Assembly: GCF_019391655.1 (NCBI RefSeq)
Contig: NZ_JAHXPQ010000012.1
Span: 1 to 36,631, forward strand
DNA length: 36,631 nucleotides
DNA from: Mucilaginibacter rivuli
GTDB taxonomy: Bacteria; Bacteroidota; Bacteroidia; Sphingobacteriales; Sphingobacteriaceae
Direction: 5' to 3'
Shown: positions 15,675-23,842 of the stretch, piece after piece
Layout of the letters: each line of letters opens with the position of its first letter
Numbering within the stretch: the stretch's first letter is position 1
Translations under genes and position numbers: made by a program
The notes under the pieces: model-generated
Told to the model about the DNA's origin: nothing
Database searches by the model: none
What the model saw: only the letters and a program-made list of their open reading frames with translations

Positions 15675-18389
15675 TTACTTTGCCAATGCGGCAAGTCCGT
15701 CTTTTACTATCGCTATCTTTGTTTCAGCGTCGGCCTTTTTCTTTAATTCGTTATCAACTATTTCGGGTTTGGCATTCTGTACAAAACGCTCGTTCTGCAA
15801 TTTAGCATTTACCGATTTTAAAAAGCCTTCCAGGTAAACAAGCTCTGCAGTAAGCCTTTCATGCTCCGCGTCAACATCAACATTCTCTTGTAAAGCAACA
15901 AAAAACTCATCTGTACCTACTATAAAGGCTGTTGCGCCTGCAATTTTGGTATCGGCATAATCCACACCATCCAAGTTGGCAAGCTTAATAAGGATACTTT
16001 CGTACAACTTATAATCAATGGCAGAGTTAGCTTTTATGGCCAGCGGTAATTTATCTTTTGGTTTTATCTGCTTGCTGTTGCGCACATTACGCACTTCGGT
16101 AACTACTTGTTTCAAGGTTTCCACACCTGTTAACAGTTGTGTATCAATTTCCCCAATGGCAGGCAAATTTGCAACAATACAGCAATCAGTAGCGGCGCGC
16201 TCGCCAAACAATTCATCGTGCCACAACTCCTCGCTGATGAAAGGCATGAACGGATGTAGTATCTTTAATATGTTTTCAAAAAACTCTACGGTTGCCAAAA
16301 GGGTTTCCTTATCAACCTTTTGTTTCTCAACACCTTCCTGGTATGAGGGTTTAACCATTTCTAAATACCACGCGCAGAAATCATCCCAAACCAGTTTGTA
16401 TGTAGCCATCAGTGCATCGCTCAGGCGGAACTGGTTAAAATAACCGTCTATCTCCACCAAACTCTGGTTAAACCTGCTGCTGAACCAGTTAATGGTGGTA
16501 GTATTGGCACTGCTTAAGCTCTCATCAATTTCCCAGCCTTTAATCAGTTTAAAGGCGTTCCATATCTTGTTGGCGAAGTTACGCCCCTGCTCGCAGTGGC
16601 TCTCGTCAAACATCAGGTCGTTACCGGCGGGAGACGACATGAGCATCCCTACCCTAACCCCATCAGCACCAAACTTCTCGATCAGGTCCAGCGGATCTGG
16701 CGAGTTACCCAATGATTTCGACATTTTACGGCCCAGCTTATCGCGAACGATACCGGTGAGGTATACATTTTTAAACGGCACCTGTCCCCTAAACTCGTGA
16801 CCAGCCATTATCATCCTCGCTACCCAGAAAAATAATATTTCGGGCGCAGTAACCAGGTCGTTTGTCGGGTAATAGTAATTGATCTCTTCGTTCTCCGGAT
16901 CTTTAAACCCATTGAATACCGATATGGGCCATAACCATGAGGAGAACCAGGTATCTACTACGTCTTCATCCTGGCGTAAATCTTGAGTCTTGAGTCTGGA
17001 GTCTGGAGTCAGTTTTATGGCTTCTTCTAAGGCTTCTTCAACCGTTTTGGCAACAACATATTGCCCGTTTGGTAAGTACCATGCGGGTATTTGCTGGCCC
17101 CACCATAACTGACGACTGATACACCAATCCTTTACATTCTCCATCCAATGCCTATAGGTATTGGTGAACTTTTCGGGAATGAGTTTGATATCGCCGTTCA
17201 AAACATAATCCAAAGCGGGCTTAGCCATCTCTTCCATTTTGCAGAACCACTGCATGGATAGCTTAGGCTCAATAACCGCGTTTGTACGCTCTGAGTAGCC
17301 CACTTGTGACTTGTATTCTTCCACTTTAGCCAGCACGCCTGCTTCTTCAAGCATAACGGCTATTTTTTTTCGAGCCGCAAAACGGTCCTCGCCAATAAGG
17401 ATGGTAGCTTTATCATTCAGTGTACCATCATCATTCAAAATATCAATAACAGGTAAGTTGTGTTTAATACCCAGCTCGTAGTCATTCAGATCGTGCGCCG
17501 GGGTAACTTTTAAACAGCCGGTACCAAAATCCATGGTTACGTACTCATCCAGTATCACCGGTATTTCGCGATCGATTAATGGTATCAAAACCTTCTTTCC
17601 ATGCAAATGAACATAGCGTTCATCGTTGGGGTTAATACAGATGGCCGCATCCGCCATAATGGTTTCAGGACGCGTGGTTGCGATGGTGAGGTAGTCTTTA
17701 GTCTTAAGTCCTGAGTCTTGAGTCAATTTATCTGACTTCTGACTTCCGACTTCCGACTCAAGACTCAAGACTTTGTACTGAATATAATAAAGCTTCTGAT
17801 TAACCTCTTTACGAATAACCTCCTCATCGCTCACGGCGGTTTTTCCCTGCGGGTCCCAGTTTACCATGCGTACGCCGCGGTAAACCAACCCCTTATTATA
17901 GAGGTGGATAAAGGTATCTATCACAGCATCACTAAGGTCGGGGTCCATGGTAAATTTGGTCCGCTCCCAATCGCATGATGCGCCGAGTTTTTTTAACTGA
18001 TCTAATATGATGCCGCCGTATTTTTCCTTCCACTCCCAGGCGTAGCTCAAAAACTCCTCGCGGGTAAGGTCGGTTTTGGCAATGCCGCGCTCTTTAAGCA
18101 TGGCAACAACCTTGGCTTCTGTAGCTATGGATGCATGGTCTGTTCCCGGTACCCAGCAGGCGTTTTTGCCTTTCATACGGGCACGGCGCACCAAAACATC
18201 CTGTATGGTATTGTTCAGCATATGGCCCATGTGCAGCACGCCGGTAACATTTGGCGGAGGAATGACAATGGTATAAGGCTCGCGCTCATCAGGCACCGAC
18301 CTGAAAAAACCTTGCTCCATCCAGTAACTATACCATTTGTCTTCTGCTTGCTTTGGCTGATATGTTTTAGAAATACTCATAGGCTGCAA
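15675..18389 (-). CDS. valS: Valine-tRNA ligase
   Basis: Class I aminoacyl-tRNA synthetase charging tRNA-Val. The 904 residues include the HIGH box (H53-M-G-H56), the editing-domain motif TTRPET (238-243), DEDVVDTWFSSWLWP (472-486), the KMSKS loop (K555-S559) and a C-terminal coiled-coil tail (about 840-904). Oddity: translated heptamer repeats occur twice in frame. Residues about 206-232 form an extra segment just before the editing strand YLTIATT. Residues about 459-470 (LTPDSRLKTQDL) replace a normal linker at near-normal length. The frame stays open and all motifs are intact, so the gene should be functional. The start at 18389 could instead be the ATG at 18380 (MSISKTY). Confidence 0.96.
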   Translation of the reverse strand: MQPMSISKTYQPKQAEDKWYSYWMEQGFFRSVPDEREPYTIVIPPPNVTGVLHMGHMLNNTIQDVLVRRARMKGKNACWVPGTDHASIATEAKVVAMLKERGIAKTDLTREEFLSYAWEWKEKYGGIILDQLKKLGASCDWERTKFTMDPDLSDAVIDTFIHLYNKGLVYRGVRMVNWDPQGKTAVSDEEVIRKEVNQKLYYIQYKVLSLESEVGSQKSDKLTQDSGLKTKDYLTIATTRPETIMADAAICINPNDERYVHLHGKKVLIPLIDREIPVILDEYVTMDFGTGCLKVTPAHDLNDYELGIKHNLPVIDILNDDGTLNDKATILIGEDRFAARKKIAVMLEEAGVLAKVEEYKSQVGYSERTNAVIEPKLSMQWFCKMEEMAKPALDYVLNGDIKLIPEKFTNTYRHWMENVKDWCISRQLWWGQQIPAWYLPNGQYVVAKTVEEALEEAIKLTPDSRLKTQDLRQDEDVVDTWFSSWLWPISVFNGFKDPENEEINYYYPTNDLVTAPEILFFWVARMIMAGHEFRGQVPFKNVYLTGIVRDKLGRKMSKSLGNSPDPLDLIEKFGADGVRVGMLMSSPAGNDLMFDESHCEQGRNFANKIWNAFKLIKGWEIDESLSSANTTTINWFSSRFNQSLVEIDGYFNQFRLSDALMATYKLVWDDFCAWYLEMVKPSYQEGVEKQKVDKETLLATVEFFENILKILHPFMPFISEELWHDELFGERAATDCCIVANLPAIGEIDTQLLTGVETLKQVVTEVRNVRNSKQIKPKDKLPLAIKANSAIDYKLYESILIKLANLDGVDYADTKIAGATAFIVGTDEFFVALQENVDVDAEHERLTAELVYLEGFLKSVNAKLQNERFVQNAKPEIVDNELKKKADAETKIAIVKDGLAALAK
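16981..17012. repeat. Heptamer repeat inside valS (array C)
   Basis: Four exact units TCTTGAG, TCTTGAG, TCTGGAG, TCTGGAG at 16981-17008, plus TCAG. Read on the valS strand, the units are CTCAAGA/CTCCAGA. They encode residues about 459-470 and leave the reading frame open. The unit is the same as in the larger array at 17693-17773. Confidence 0.8.
17693..17773. repeat. Heptamer repeat, inverted pair inside valS (array D)
   Basis: Left array 17693-17727: AGTCTTT, AGTCTTA, AGTCCTG, AGTCTTG, AGTCAAT. Right array 17732-17773: CTGACTT, CTGACTT, CCGACTT, CCGACTC, AAGACTC, AAGACTT. The two halves are reverse complements in type (GAGTCTTGAGTC versus GACTCAAGACTC) with a 4-base gap, so valS mRNA can fold here. 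The total of 81 bases equals 27 codons. Confidence 0.8.
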
Positions 18390-18414
18390 AAGTAAGCTTT
18401 TGAGGGAAATTTTT

Positions 18415-18449
18415 GATGGAAAATGTAAGAGGTAAGATGGAAGATGTAA
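18415..18449. repeat. Heptamer repeat upstream of valS (array F)
   Basis: Five consecutive 7-base units: GATGGAA, AATGTAA, GAGGTAA, GATGGAA, GATGTAA. It lies 26 bases upstream of the valS start. It is the same family as array A at 8964-9039, and here in one orientation only. Confidence 0.65.
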
Positions 18450-18460
18450 TTAATACTAAA

Positions 18461-18556
18461 GTCCGCGTTAGGGATAGCAGTGGAAAGCCCGGAATCCCCA
18501 CCCTTCGTGGGGATGAGGACTTGTAACGGATAGCCCGGGCCGTAGGCAACGCCCAA
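18461..18556. repeat. Nested-hairpin intergenic element (dispersed repeat or structured RNA)
   Basis: Three nested pairings are seen. GCGTT 18465-18469 pairs with AACGC 18548-18552. GCCCGG 18487-18492 pairs with CCGGGC 18535-18540. The inner 8-bp stem ATCCCCAC 18494-18501 pairs with GTGGGGAT 18507-18514 around the loop CCTTC. GGATAGC occurs twice (18472-18478 and 18528-18534). It is G+C-rich compared with its surroundings and lies between two minus-strand genes. I recall similar GGATAGC/CCCGG elements in intergenic DNA of related Bacteroidota, but cannot confirm this here. Confidence 0.55.
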
Positions 18557-18561
18557 ATCAA

Positions 18562-18918
18562 CTAAGCTTTCTTTTTCCTGAAAATCGATTGTAATATAAA
18601 TACAACCACTGCAATAGCCACAGGCTTGATCGCGAAAGATGTACCAAAATAATATAAATTCAGAACAAACAATATAATGCCTATAACACCATAAAAGGCC
18701 ACTTGCCGCGCATATTCTATAAATGGCACCTTTTCAAACAAAATGCGGGAAAGGTAAGCTAACAAATAAACAACACAACTTAATTCGCCTAAAAACCCAA
18801 GTGTGATAAACATTACCGGCAGTCCGTACCATCGGGCAGCTAAAAAGGATATAATAGCAACCAAAATAATAACCACTACTGCGTCGCTATCTATTTTAGC
18901 CAAAAATCTCTTCATCAT
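18562..18918 (-). CDS. Small multi-pass membrane protein of unknown function
   Basis: A 118-residue protein with four likely membrane segments at about 13-27, 34-54, 72-88 and 92-112, and a basic end (FRKKKA). No family is recognised. The start is the ATG at 18918, with a second ATG at 18915. It lies upstream of valS on the same strand, separated by 172 bases that contain the nested-hairpin element and a heptamer array, so cotranscription is doubtful. Confidence 0.7.
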   Translation of the reverse strand: MMKRFLAKIDSDAVVVIILVAIISFLAARWYGLPVMFITLGFLGELSCVVYLLAYLSRILFEKVPFIEYARQVAFYGVIGIILFVLNLYYFGTSFAIKPVAIAVVVFILQSIFRKKKA

Positions 18919-19045
18919 AGTTACTTCAATATTACTGTATAATTAAGCTAAAACCAATACTAACATCGCACGTCAGCAATTTACACTATACCTACAAAAT
19001 ACCCCCAATAAATGCATAACTTCGCGGCTTATAAACGAATATAAT

Positions 19046-19477
19046 ATGGCTACCATTGAATTAGCGCGCGTTAAAGGCGATTACGGCTTTGAAGCGAAAG
19101 ACGAGAACGGACACATTGTACGCATGGACAGCAACCCCGCAAACGGTGGTTGGGATTTTGGCGTTCGCCCGATGCAGATGTTGCTGATGGGTTTGGGCGG
19201 TTGCAGCGGCATTGATGTAATAAGCATACTGAAAAAGCAGCGCCAGGACGTTAAAGACTATAAAATGATAGTTAAAGGTGAGCGCCAGGCTGGTAAAGAG
19301 CCCTCGTTATGGAAAGATATTGAAGTAGAGTTCCATATTTACGGCGACATTGATAAAGACAAAGCTGAACGCGCCGTTGAACTATCAATGAACAAGTACT
19401 GTTCGGTTGCCGCTACCCTGATGGGCGCGGGTACTGCCATTACCTGGAAAACCTTTGTGCACCCGGCGCACGCTTAA
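19046..19477 (+). CDS. OsmC-family peroxiredoxin-like protein
   Basis: A 143-residue cytosolic protein of the OsmC/Ohr superfamily, thiol-dependent reductases of organic peroxides. The two conserved cysteines are present: C53 (GLGGCSGIDVI) and C119 (MNKYCSVAATLM). The conserved RPMQMLLMGLGGC segment follows the first strand. The branch is the YhfA-like OsmC group rather than Ohr. The start is the ATG at 19046. metZ begins 28 bases after its stop, which suggests an operon joining thiol protection with sulfur amino-acid synthesis (inferred). Confidence 0.9.
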   Translation: MATIELARVKGDYGFEAKDENGHIVRMDSNPANGGWDFGVRPMQMLLMGLGGCSGIDVISILKKQRQDVKDYKMIVKGERQAGKEPSLWKDIEVEFHIYGDIDKDKAERAVELSMNKYCSVAATLMGAGTAITWKTFVHPAHA

Positions 19478-19505
19478 TAATTTACGATTACAATACTGAA
19501 TAACG

Positions 19506-20684
19506 ATGTCTGATAATTTAGATCCGATAAGCCAGGCTATACGCATACAAACACCGCGTACGCCACAAGGCGAACACTCTACCCCTTTGTACCTCACCAG
19601 CAGCTTTTGCTTTGATGATGCCGATGCCATGCGCGCCGCCTTTGCCGAAGAAAGCGATGACAACATATACAGCCGCTTTAGCAACCCTACGGTTGATGAG
19701 TTTACCAAAAAAATGGTGATGCTGGAAGGTGCTGATGCAGGTTTTTCTACAGCCAGCGGGATGAGCGCCGTTGTAGGATCGATAATGGCGCTGTTAAAGA
19801 ACGGCGACCACATGATTGTAAGCAGTTCGATATTCGGTAATACCAATACTTTTGTAAAAAAATACATGCCAAATTTTGGCATTACCTATACCATGGTGCA
19901 AGCCGGCGACGAATCGGCATGGGAGGCGGCCGTGCAGCCCAACACCAAAATGGTATACCTGGAAACACCTACCAACCCGCAGGTTGAAGTGCTCGACCTG
20001 GAGTGGATAGGCCAATTCAGTAAAAAGCATAATTTGATATTAAGCGTTGATAATTGCTTTGCTACACCATTATTGCAAAAACCGATTGATTTTGGTGCCG
20101 ACCTGGTAATACACTCGGCCACAAAATGGATAGATGGGCAGGGCCGTGTTTTAGGTGGCGTAGTAGTTGGCCGTGCCGACCTGATCCGCGAGATATACCT
20201 GTTTTGCCGTGTTACAGGCCCAACCTTATCCGCATTTAACGCATGGGTACTGAGTAAGAGTTTGGAAACTTTAGACGTACGTATGGAGCGCCATTGCGCC
20301 AACGCCCTAAAGGTTGCCGAAACATTGGAGAGCCACCCACAAGTTGCATCTGTAAGATACCCGTTTTTACCCAGTCACCCGCAATATGCTATCGCTAAAA
20401 AGCAAATGAAAGCCGGTGGCGGAGTATTTTGTTTTGAGATAAAAGGCGGTGTTGAGGCAGGCCGCAAGTTTTTAAACGCATTGCAAATGCTATCAGTAAC
20501 GGCTAACCTTGGTGATACCCGAAGCATATGCTCTCACCCGGCAAGCACCACACACAGTAAACTAACCGACGATGAACGCGCGGCCGTAGGGATTACCCCG
20601 GGCCTTATCCGCGTATCTACAGGTTTAGAGAAAGTAGAAGATATAATAGCGGATATACTTCAAGCATTGGAGAAGAGCCTTTAA
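19506..20684 (+). CDS. metZ: O-succinylhomoserine sulfhydrylase (trans-sulfuration PLP enzyme)
   Basis: A 392-residue PLP enzyme of the Cys/Met metabolism family. PLP lysine K207 lies in HSATKWIDGQGRVLGGVVVG, the form typical of MetZ. Other motifs are YSRFSNPTVDEF (55-66), STASGMSAV, VYLETPTNPQ and the C-terminal SICSHPASTTH and TPGLIRVSTGLE. It probably makes homocysteine directly from an acylated homoserine and sulfide; a cystathionine gamma-synthase (MetB) or acetyl-homoserine form cannot be fully excluded by eye. It follows osmC closely and ends at a terminator (20707-20739). I saw no SAM riboswitch before osmC. Confidence 0.88.
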   Translation: MSDNLDPISQAIRIQTPRTPQGEHSTPLYLTSSFCFDDADAMRAAFAEESDDNIYSRFSNPTVDEFTKKMVMLEGADAGFSTASGMSAVVGSIMALLKNGDHMIVSSSIFGNTNTFVKKYMPNFGITYTMVQAGDESAWEAAVQPNTKMVYLETPTNPQVEVLDLEWIGQFSKKHNLILSVDNCFATPLLQKPIDFGADLVIHSATKWIDGQGRVLGGVVVGRADLIREIYLFCRVTGPTLSAFNAWVLSKSLETLDVRMERHCANALKVAETLESHPQVASVRYPFLPSHPQYAIAKKQMKAGGGVFCFEIKGGVEAGRKFLNALQMLSVTANLGDTRSICSHPASTTHSKLTDDERAAVGITPGLIRVSTGLEKVEDIIADILQALEKSL

Positions 20685-20706
20685 GTATAGTTCCGATAAA
20701 ATATGT

Positions 20707-20739
20707 GCCGGGTAATGCATTCCATTATCCGGCTTTTTT
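20707..20739 (+). terminator. Terminator after metZ
   Basis: GCCGGGTAATG pairs with CATTATCCGGC (one wobble) around the loop CATTC, followed by six T residues. It ends the osmC-metZ unit 23 bases after the stop. The remaining 270 bases up to the OmpA gene hold no gene. They contain short dyads such as TGTTGCAACA near 20966 and presumably the promoter and leader of ompA, though I found no convincing TAnnTTTG box. Confidence 0.85.
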
Positions 20740-21011
20740 ATAAACATGTATTTTATTTAGTACTATTTCTCCCGCAAGGTAGAGTCTTCTATCCTAACCT
20801 ATTTTATAATTCCGTAACATACTTCCTTTGCTGTTACTTAATCACCTAAATGCAATAACAGCAACCGTTTAAGGCTGCTTTCCGCAGTAGATCGACTTAA
20901 AATAGAATGTCTTTTGCAGCAAAATATGCATGCTCCAAACCTCATGGCATTACTATTGATTGTTTGTTGCAACAGCTTGTTGTATTAACAATGCTCTACT
21001 AAATAATAAAA

Positions 21012-22412
21012 ATGATGAAATTTAACTTAAAAAAAACAGGCCTGCTGTTAACCGGACTATTAGCCGGCAGTACCCTATTTGCACAAACACCCGATAGTGC
21101 AGCTACAAAAAATTACGTACAACCATTTTCGCCGGGCTCGGCTTTCCGTACCTGGTCTTTCGGCCTTAACGGCGGTATCACTTCACCTTATACCTTTATT
21201 GGCGGCAAGCAGGATTTTAAAAACCGTGGTACCGAGTTAGGTTACGGTGGTTTTATAAAATACCAAATGTTACCATCATTTGGCCTTCAAGGTGATTATT
21301 TCCGCGGAAAACTTACAGGCTCAGGCGCATCTACAACCGGTGCAAGCCCTTATGGCTCTTTTAGTACCGATATTAATTGGTCGGCAGCATTATCTGCAAA
21401 TATAACATTGGCAAATATTAACTGGCGCCATAACAAAGGTGTTATACAACCTTACCTAACACTTGGTGGTGGTTATATGGAATTTACTCCGTCAGTAAAA
21501 AACACAACAGGTGCCAGCGTGGCTATCGCATCAAACACTACTACTTTCCAGGAGTTTTTTATCCCGGTTGGTTTGGGTTTAAAATTTGATATCGCGCCCG
21601 GCGTTAATTTTAACTTAGGTTACCAAATGAATTTTGTTAATTCTGATTTTGTTGATGGATATGCAACAGGTGCCGGTAATGATAAATTTTCATACGCCCA
21701 CGCAGGTTTAGAGTTTGCCTTGGGTAGCCGCTCAAAACCACAATTGGCTACACATAACCCGGTATCATCAATGCGTTATGAGTATATCATGAAAGCAAAA
21801 GCATTACAAGACCAGGTTGATGCAGAAAAGGCAAAAAATGAAAAATTGCAAGCCGATTTAGCTGCAACAAATAGCAGCCTTGCCACTACCAATTCAAATC
21901 TGGACGCTACTAACGCTAAAGTTAATAGTTTAACTAAGGATAGCGATGGCGACGGTGTACCGGATTTCTTTGATAAATGTCCTAATACACCTTCCGGATC
22001 TAAAGTTGATGGTTCTGGTTGCCCATTACCAAAAGCAGAAAATGTTAAGGTATATGTAACCGAAGCTGATAAAAAAGTAGTTAGAGATGCTATTGCCAAC
22101 CTTGAGTTCGATTTAGGTAAAGCAACCATCCGTTCACACTCTTTACCAAGCTTAAATAAAGTTGCTGAGTTATTGATCAACAAAAACTTCAGCTTGAAAT
22201 TAGCAGGCCATACTGACAGCCAGGGTTCTGATGATTTTAACATGAGCTTATCAAAAGACCGTGCCGAATCAATCAAGGCTTATTTAGTAAGTAAAGGTGC
22301 AAACGCATCGCGTATTGAAGCTACAGGTTATGGCGAAACCCAACCTATCGCTTCAAACAAAACTGCTGCAGGTCGTCAAAAAAACCGCAGGGTTGAGTTT
22401 ACATTGTACTAA
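21012..22412 (+). CDS. OmpA-family outer-membrane protein with thrombospondin-3 repeat
   Basis: A 466-residue structural porin linking the outer membrane to peptidoglycan. A signal peptide (cleavage after FA before Q25) is followed by an eight-strand-type barrel (about 45-235). Next comes a coiled coil at about 257-305 (KALQDQVDAEKAKNEKLQAD), then a calcium-binding thrombospondin-3 repeat from D310 (DSDGDGVPDFFDKCPNTP). The OmpA peptidoglycan-binding domain (about 352-466) has AGHTDSQGSDDFNMSLSKDR and GYGETQPIASN. The codon choice is A+T-leaning with many lysines, as in abundant proteins. The start at 21012 has an adjacent ATG at 21015. A terminator follows at 22441. Confidence 0.93.
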   Translation: MMKFNLKKTGLLLTGLLAGSTLFAQTPDSAATKNYVQPFSPGSAFRTWSFGLNGGITSPYTFIGGKQDFKNRGTELGYGGFIKYQMLPSFGLQGDYFRGKLTGSGASTTGASPYGSFSTDINWSAALSANITLANINWRHNKGVIQPYLTLGGGYMEFTPSVKNTTGASVAIASNTTTFQEFFIPVGLGLKFDIAPGVNFNLGYQMNFVNSDFVDGYATGAGNDKFSYAHAGLEFALGSRSKPQLATHNPVSSMRYEYIMKAKALQDQVDAEKAKNEKLQADLAATNSSLATTNSNLDATNAKVNSLTKDSDGDGVPDFFDKCPNTPSGSKVDGSGCPLPKAENVKVYVTEADKKVVRDAIANLEFDLGKATIRSHSLPSLNKVAELLINKNFSLKLAGHTDSQGSDDFNMSLSKDRAESIKAYLVSKGANASRIEATGYGETQPIASNKTAAGRQKNRRVEFTLY

Positions 22413-22440
22413 GCCGCAGGTTTTAAATTTAAAGTACAAA

Positions 22441-22467
22441 GCCATCCGTTATCGGGTGGCTTTTTTA
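22441..22467 (+). terminator. Terminator after the OmpA-family gene
   Basis: GCCATCC pairs with GGGTGGC (one wobble) around GTTATC, followed by a run of T. It lies 28 bases after the stop. Confidence 0.88.
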
Positions 22468-22532
22468 TTTTAAAACATTAATTATTCATCTGCTGTTAGT
22501 AAACCATTAATTAACTACTCAAAATAACAATT

Positions 22533-22727
22533 ATGAAAAAATTATGCGCTATCGTCGCATTAGCTGCTATGTGTTTTAGCAGTGTATATGCAACAAACAT
22601 TAACACCGATACTACTAAGGTTAAAGCAAAGGTAAAAGTTACCAAACATGTAAGGCCAATTACCATGAAATCAAAAACCAAAACCGTGCATGACAGTACC
22701 AAGGTTAAAGTAAAAACCAAATTATAG
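22533..22727 (+). CDS. Small basic secreted protein
   Basis: A 64-residue protein. Residues 1-20 form a signal peptide (MKKLCAIVALAAMCFSSVYA). The mature 44 residues are dominated by lysine, valine and threonine with alternating character (TTKVKAKVKVTKHV, STKVKVKTKL), which suggests an extended beta-like basic peptide. It has no cysteine after the signal. No family is recognised. The gene has its own strong terminator at 22745 and stands between the OmpA gene and a muramidase gene, so it is a separate short transcript. Confidence 0.65.
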   Translation: MKKLCAIVALAAMCFSSVYATNINTDTTKVKAKVKVTKHVRPITMKSKTKTVHDSTKVKVKTKL

Positions 22728-22744
22728 TTTTTTAAAAAATTGAT

Positions 22745-22779
22745 AAAAGCCTCCTGCAATATTTGCAGGAGGCTTTTTT
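22745..22779 (+). terminator. Terminator after the small secreted protein
   Basis: GCCTCCTGCAA at 22749-22759 pairs perfectly with TTGCAGGAGGC at 22763-22773 around TAT. It is flanked by AAAA and a T6 run. This is a strong intrinsic terminator. Confidence 0.92.
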
Positions 22780-22827
22780 ATTTATTATTATTTATACCTT
22801 TAGCTAACCTTTATAAAAATCCTTATT

Positions 22828-23379
22828 ATGGCAAACTTTAATACTTCGTACAACCTTACCATGGCAGCCGAGGGCGGTTATGTAAATAACCCCGCCGATC
22901 CGGGCGGCGAAACCTTTAAAGGTGTATCGCGCAACAATAACCCTAACTGGAGTGGCTGGGCAACTATAGATGCTATTAAAGCTACTAACCCGCCAAATTT
23001 AAATGCAGCGCTAAATGCGAATGCTTCGTTATTAGCGGTCATCATGTCTTTTTACCAGGTAAACTACTGGAACCCTAACCAAACGGGCGCTATAAATGAT
23101 CAGCAAATTGCCAACCAGGTATTTGATACTGCGGTAAATTGCGGTGTTGGCCGTGGCGCACAGTTTTTGCAGGAAGCTGCAGGCGTTACTGCCGACAGGA
23201 TTGTTGGCCCTGCTACATTAGCTGCAGTTAATGGTGCCAACGCCCAAACGTTATATAACGCATTCATAGCGATAAGGAAACAATACTACCTCAATCTTAT
23301 TGCCGCTAACCCATCGCTGGCTCAGTTTAAAAATAGCTGGTTTAGCCGTTTGTGGCCATACACGCCGACTCAAAGCTAA
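22828..23379 (+). CDS. GH108-family muramidase (N-acetylmuramidase-like)
   Basis: A 183-residue lysozyme-like protein. The N-terminal GH108 motif has the catalytic-type glutamate E15 in AAEGGYVNNPADPGGETFKG. A middle helical region and a C-terminal peptidoglycan-binding-like part (FDTAVNCGVGRGAQFLQEAA, then GPATLAAVN) follow, the domain order seen in phage endolysins and ZliS-type proteins. It has no signal peptide, so export would need a holin, a secretion system or lysis. No phage or type VI genes are nearby. The start is the ATG at 22828. It may be a domesticated endolysin. Confidence 0.88.
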   Translation: MANFNTSYNLTMAAEGGYVNNPADPGGETFKGVSRNNNPNWSGWATIDAIKATNPPNLNAALNANASLLAVIMSFYQVNYWNPNQTGAINDQQIANQVFDTAVNCGVGRGAQFLQEAAGVTADRIVGPATLAAVNGANAQTLYNAFIAIRKQYYLNLIAANPSLAQFKNSWFSRLWPYTPTQS

Positions 23380-23419
23380 TTATAGTATATTGATAAGTTA
23401 TAAATAATATCGGTGCAAA

Positions 23420-23842
23420 CTAATCGGTGCTTTTAGGCATCTCTATAATTTGGTTATTGATATTTTTTAACGCGGCCAAAAAACCTGCCCTGTCGGCGGG
23501 TGAAACCTGGGTGCTATCGTAGCGGTTATAAAATATCTCAAGCCTGTCGGGCGATAAGGCCGGGGCGCTCAGCATGCTCCTCGTTTCCACTATTTTGGTA
23601 ACCGACCGGATATCGATCTTCAATTTTAGGAAACCCGACCTTACTTCAAGCTCATCACCATCAATGGTATAATGCGTAGTAGAAAAAGTATAAGCTACCA
23701 ATATACCTGCCACGGCAGGTATAATAATGGTGCCCCATATATTCTGAATTACAAAAAGCGTAAATAACCCACCAAAAATCACCACCAATGGAATAACCAG
23801 CGCGGGCGATATTTTTGATTTGAAGATTAGCTTCTGGCTCAT
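23420..23842 (-). CDS. Membrane protein with bacterial PH-like domain
   Basis: A 140-residue protein. Two membrane segments lie at about 13-32 and 36-52. A cytoplasmic domain of the bacterial PH type follows (TTHYTIDGDELEVRSGFLKL, then IDIRSVTKIVETRS and LEIFYNR), the pattern of small membrane proteins annotated as PH-domain proteins. Function unknown. The start overlaps the stop of the lipoprotein gene before it by four bases (ATGA). It is the last gene of a tight four-gene operon (25012 to 23420). Confidence 0.78.
   Translation of the reverse strand: MSQKLIFKSKISPALVIPLVVIFGGLFTLFVIQNIWGTIIIPAVAGILVAYTFSTTHYTIDGDELEVRSGFLKLKIDIRSVTKIVETRSMLSAPALSPDRLEIFYNRYDSTQVSPADRAGFLAALKNINNQIIEMPKSTD

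Noticed and set aside
15628..15837. A 69-residue plus-strand frame
   Set aside because: It is antisense to the conserved C-terminal coiled coil of valS and has no support of its own.
16981..17773. Possible CRISPR or minisatellite array
   Set aside because: Units are only seven bases, directly adjacent, with no spacers and no cas genes, so CRISPR is excluded.
18919..19045. SAM riboswitch before osmC-metZ
   Set aside because: No stem arrangement or conserved core of known SAM riboswitch classes could be seen in this short leader.
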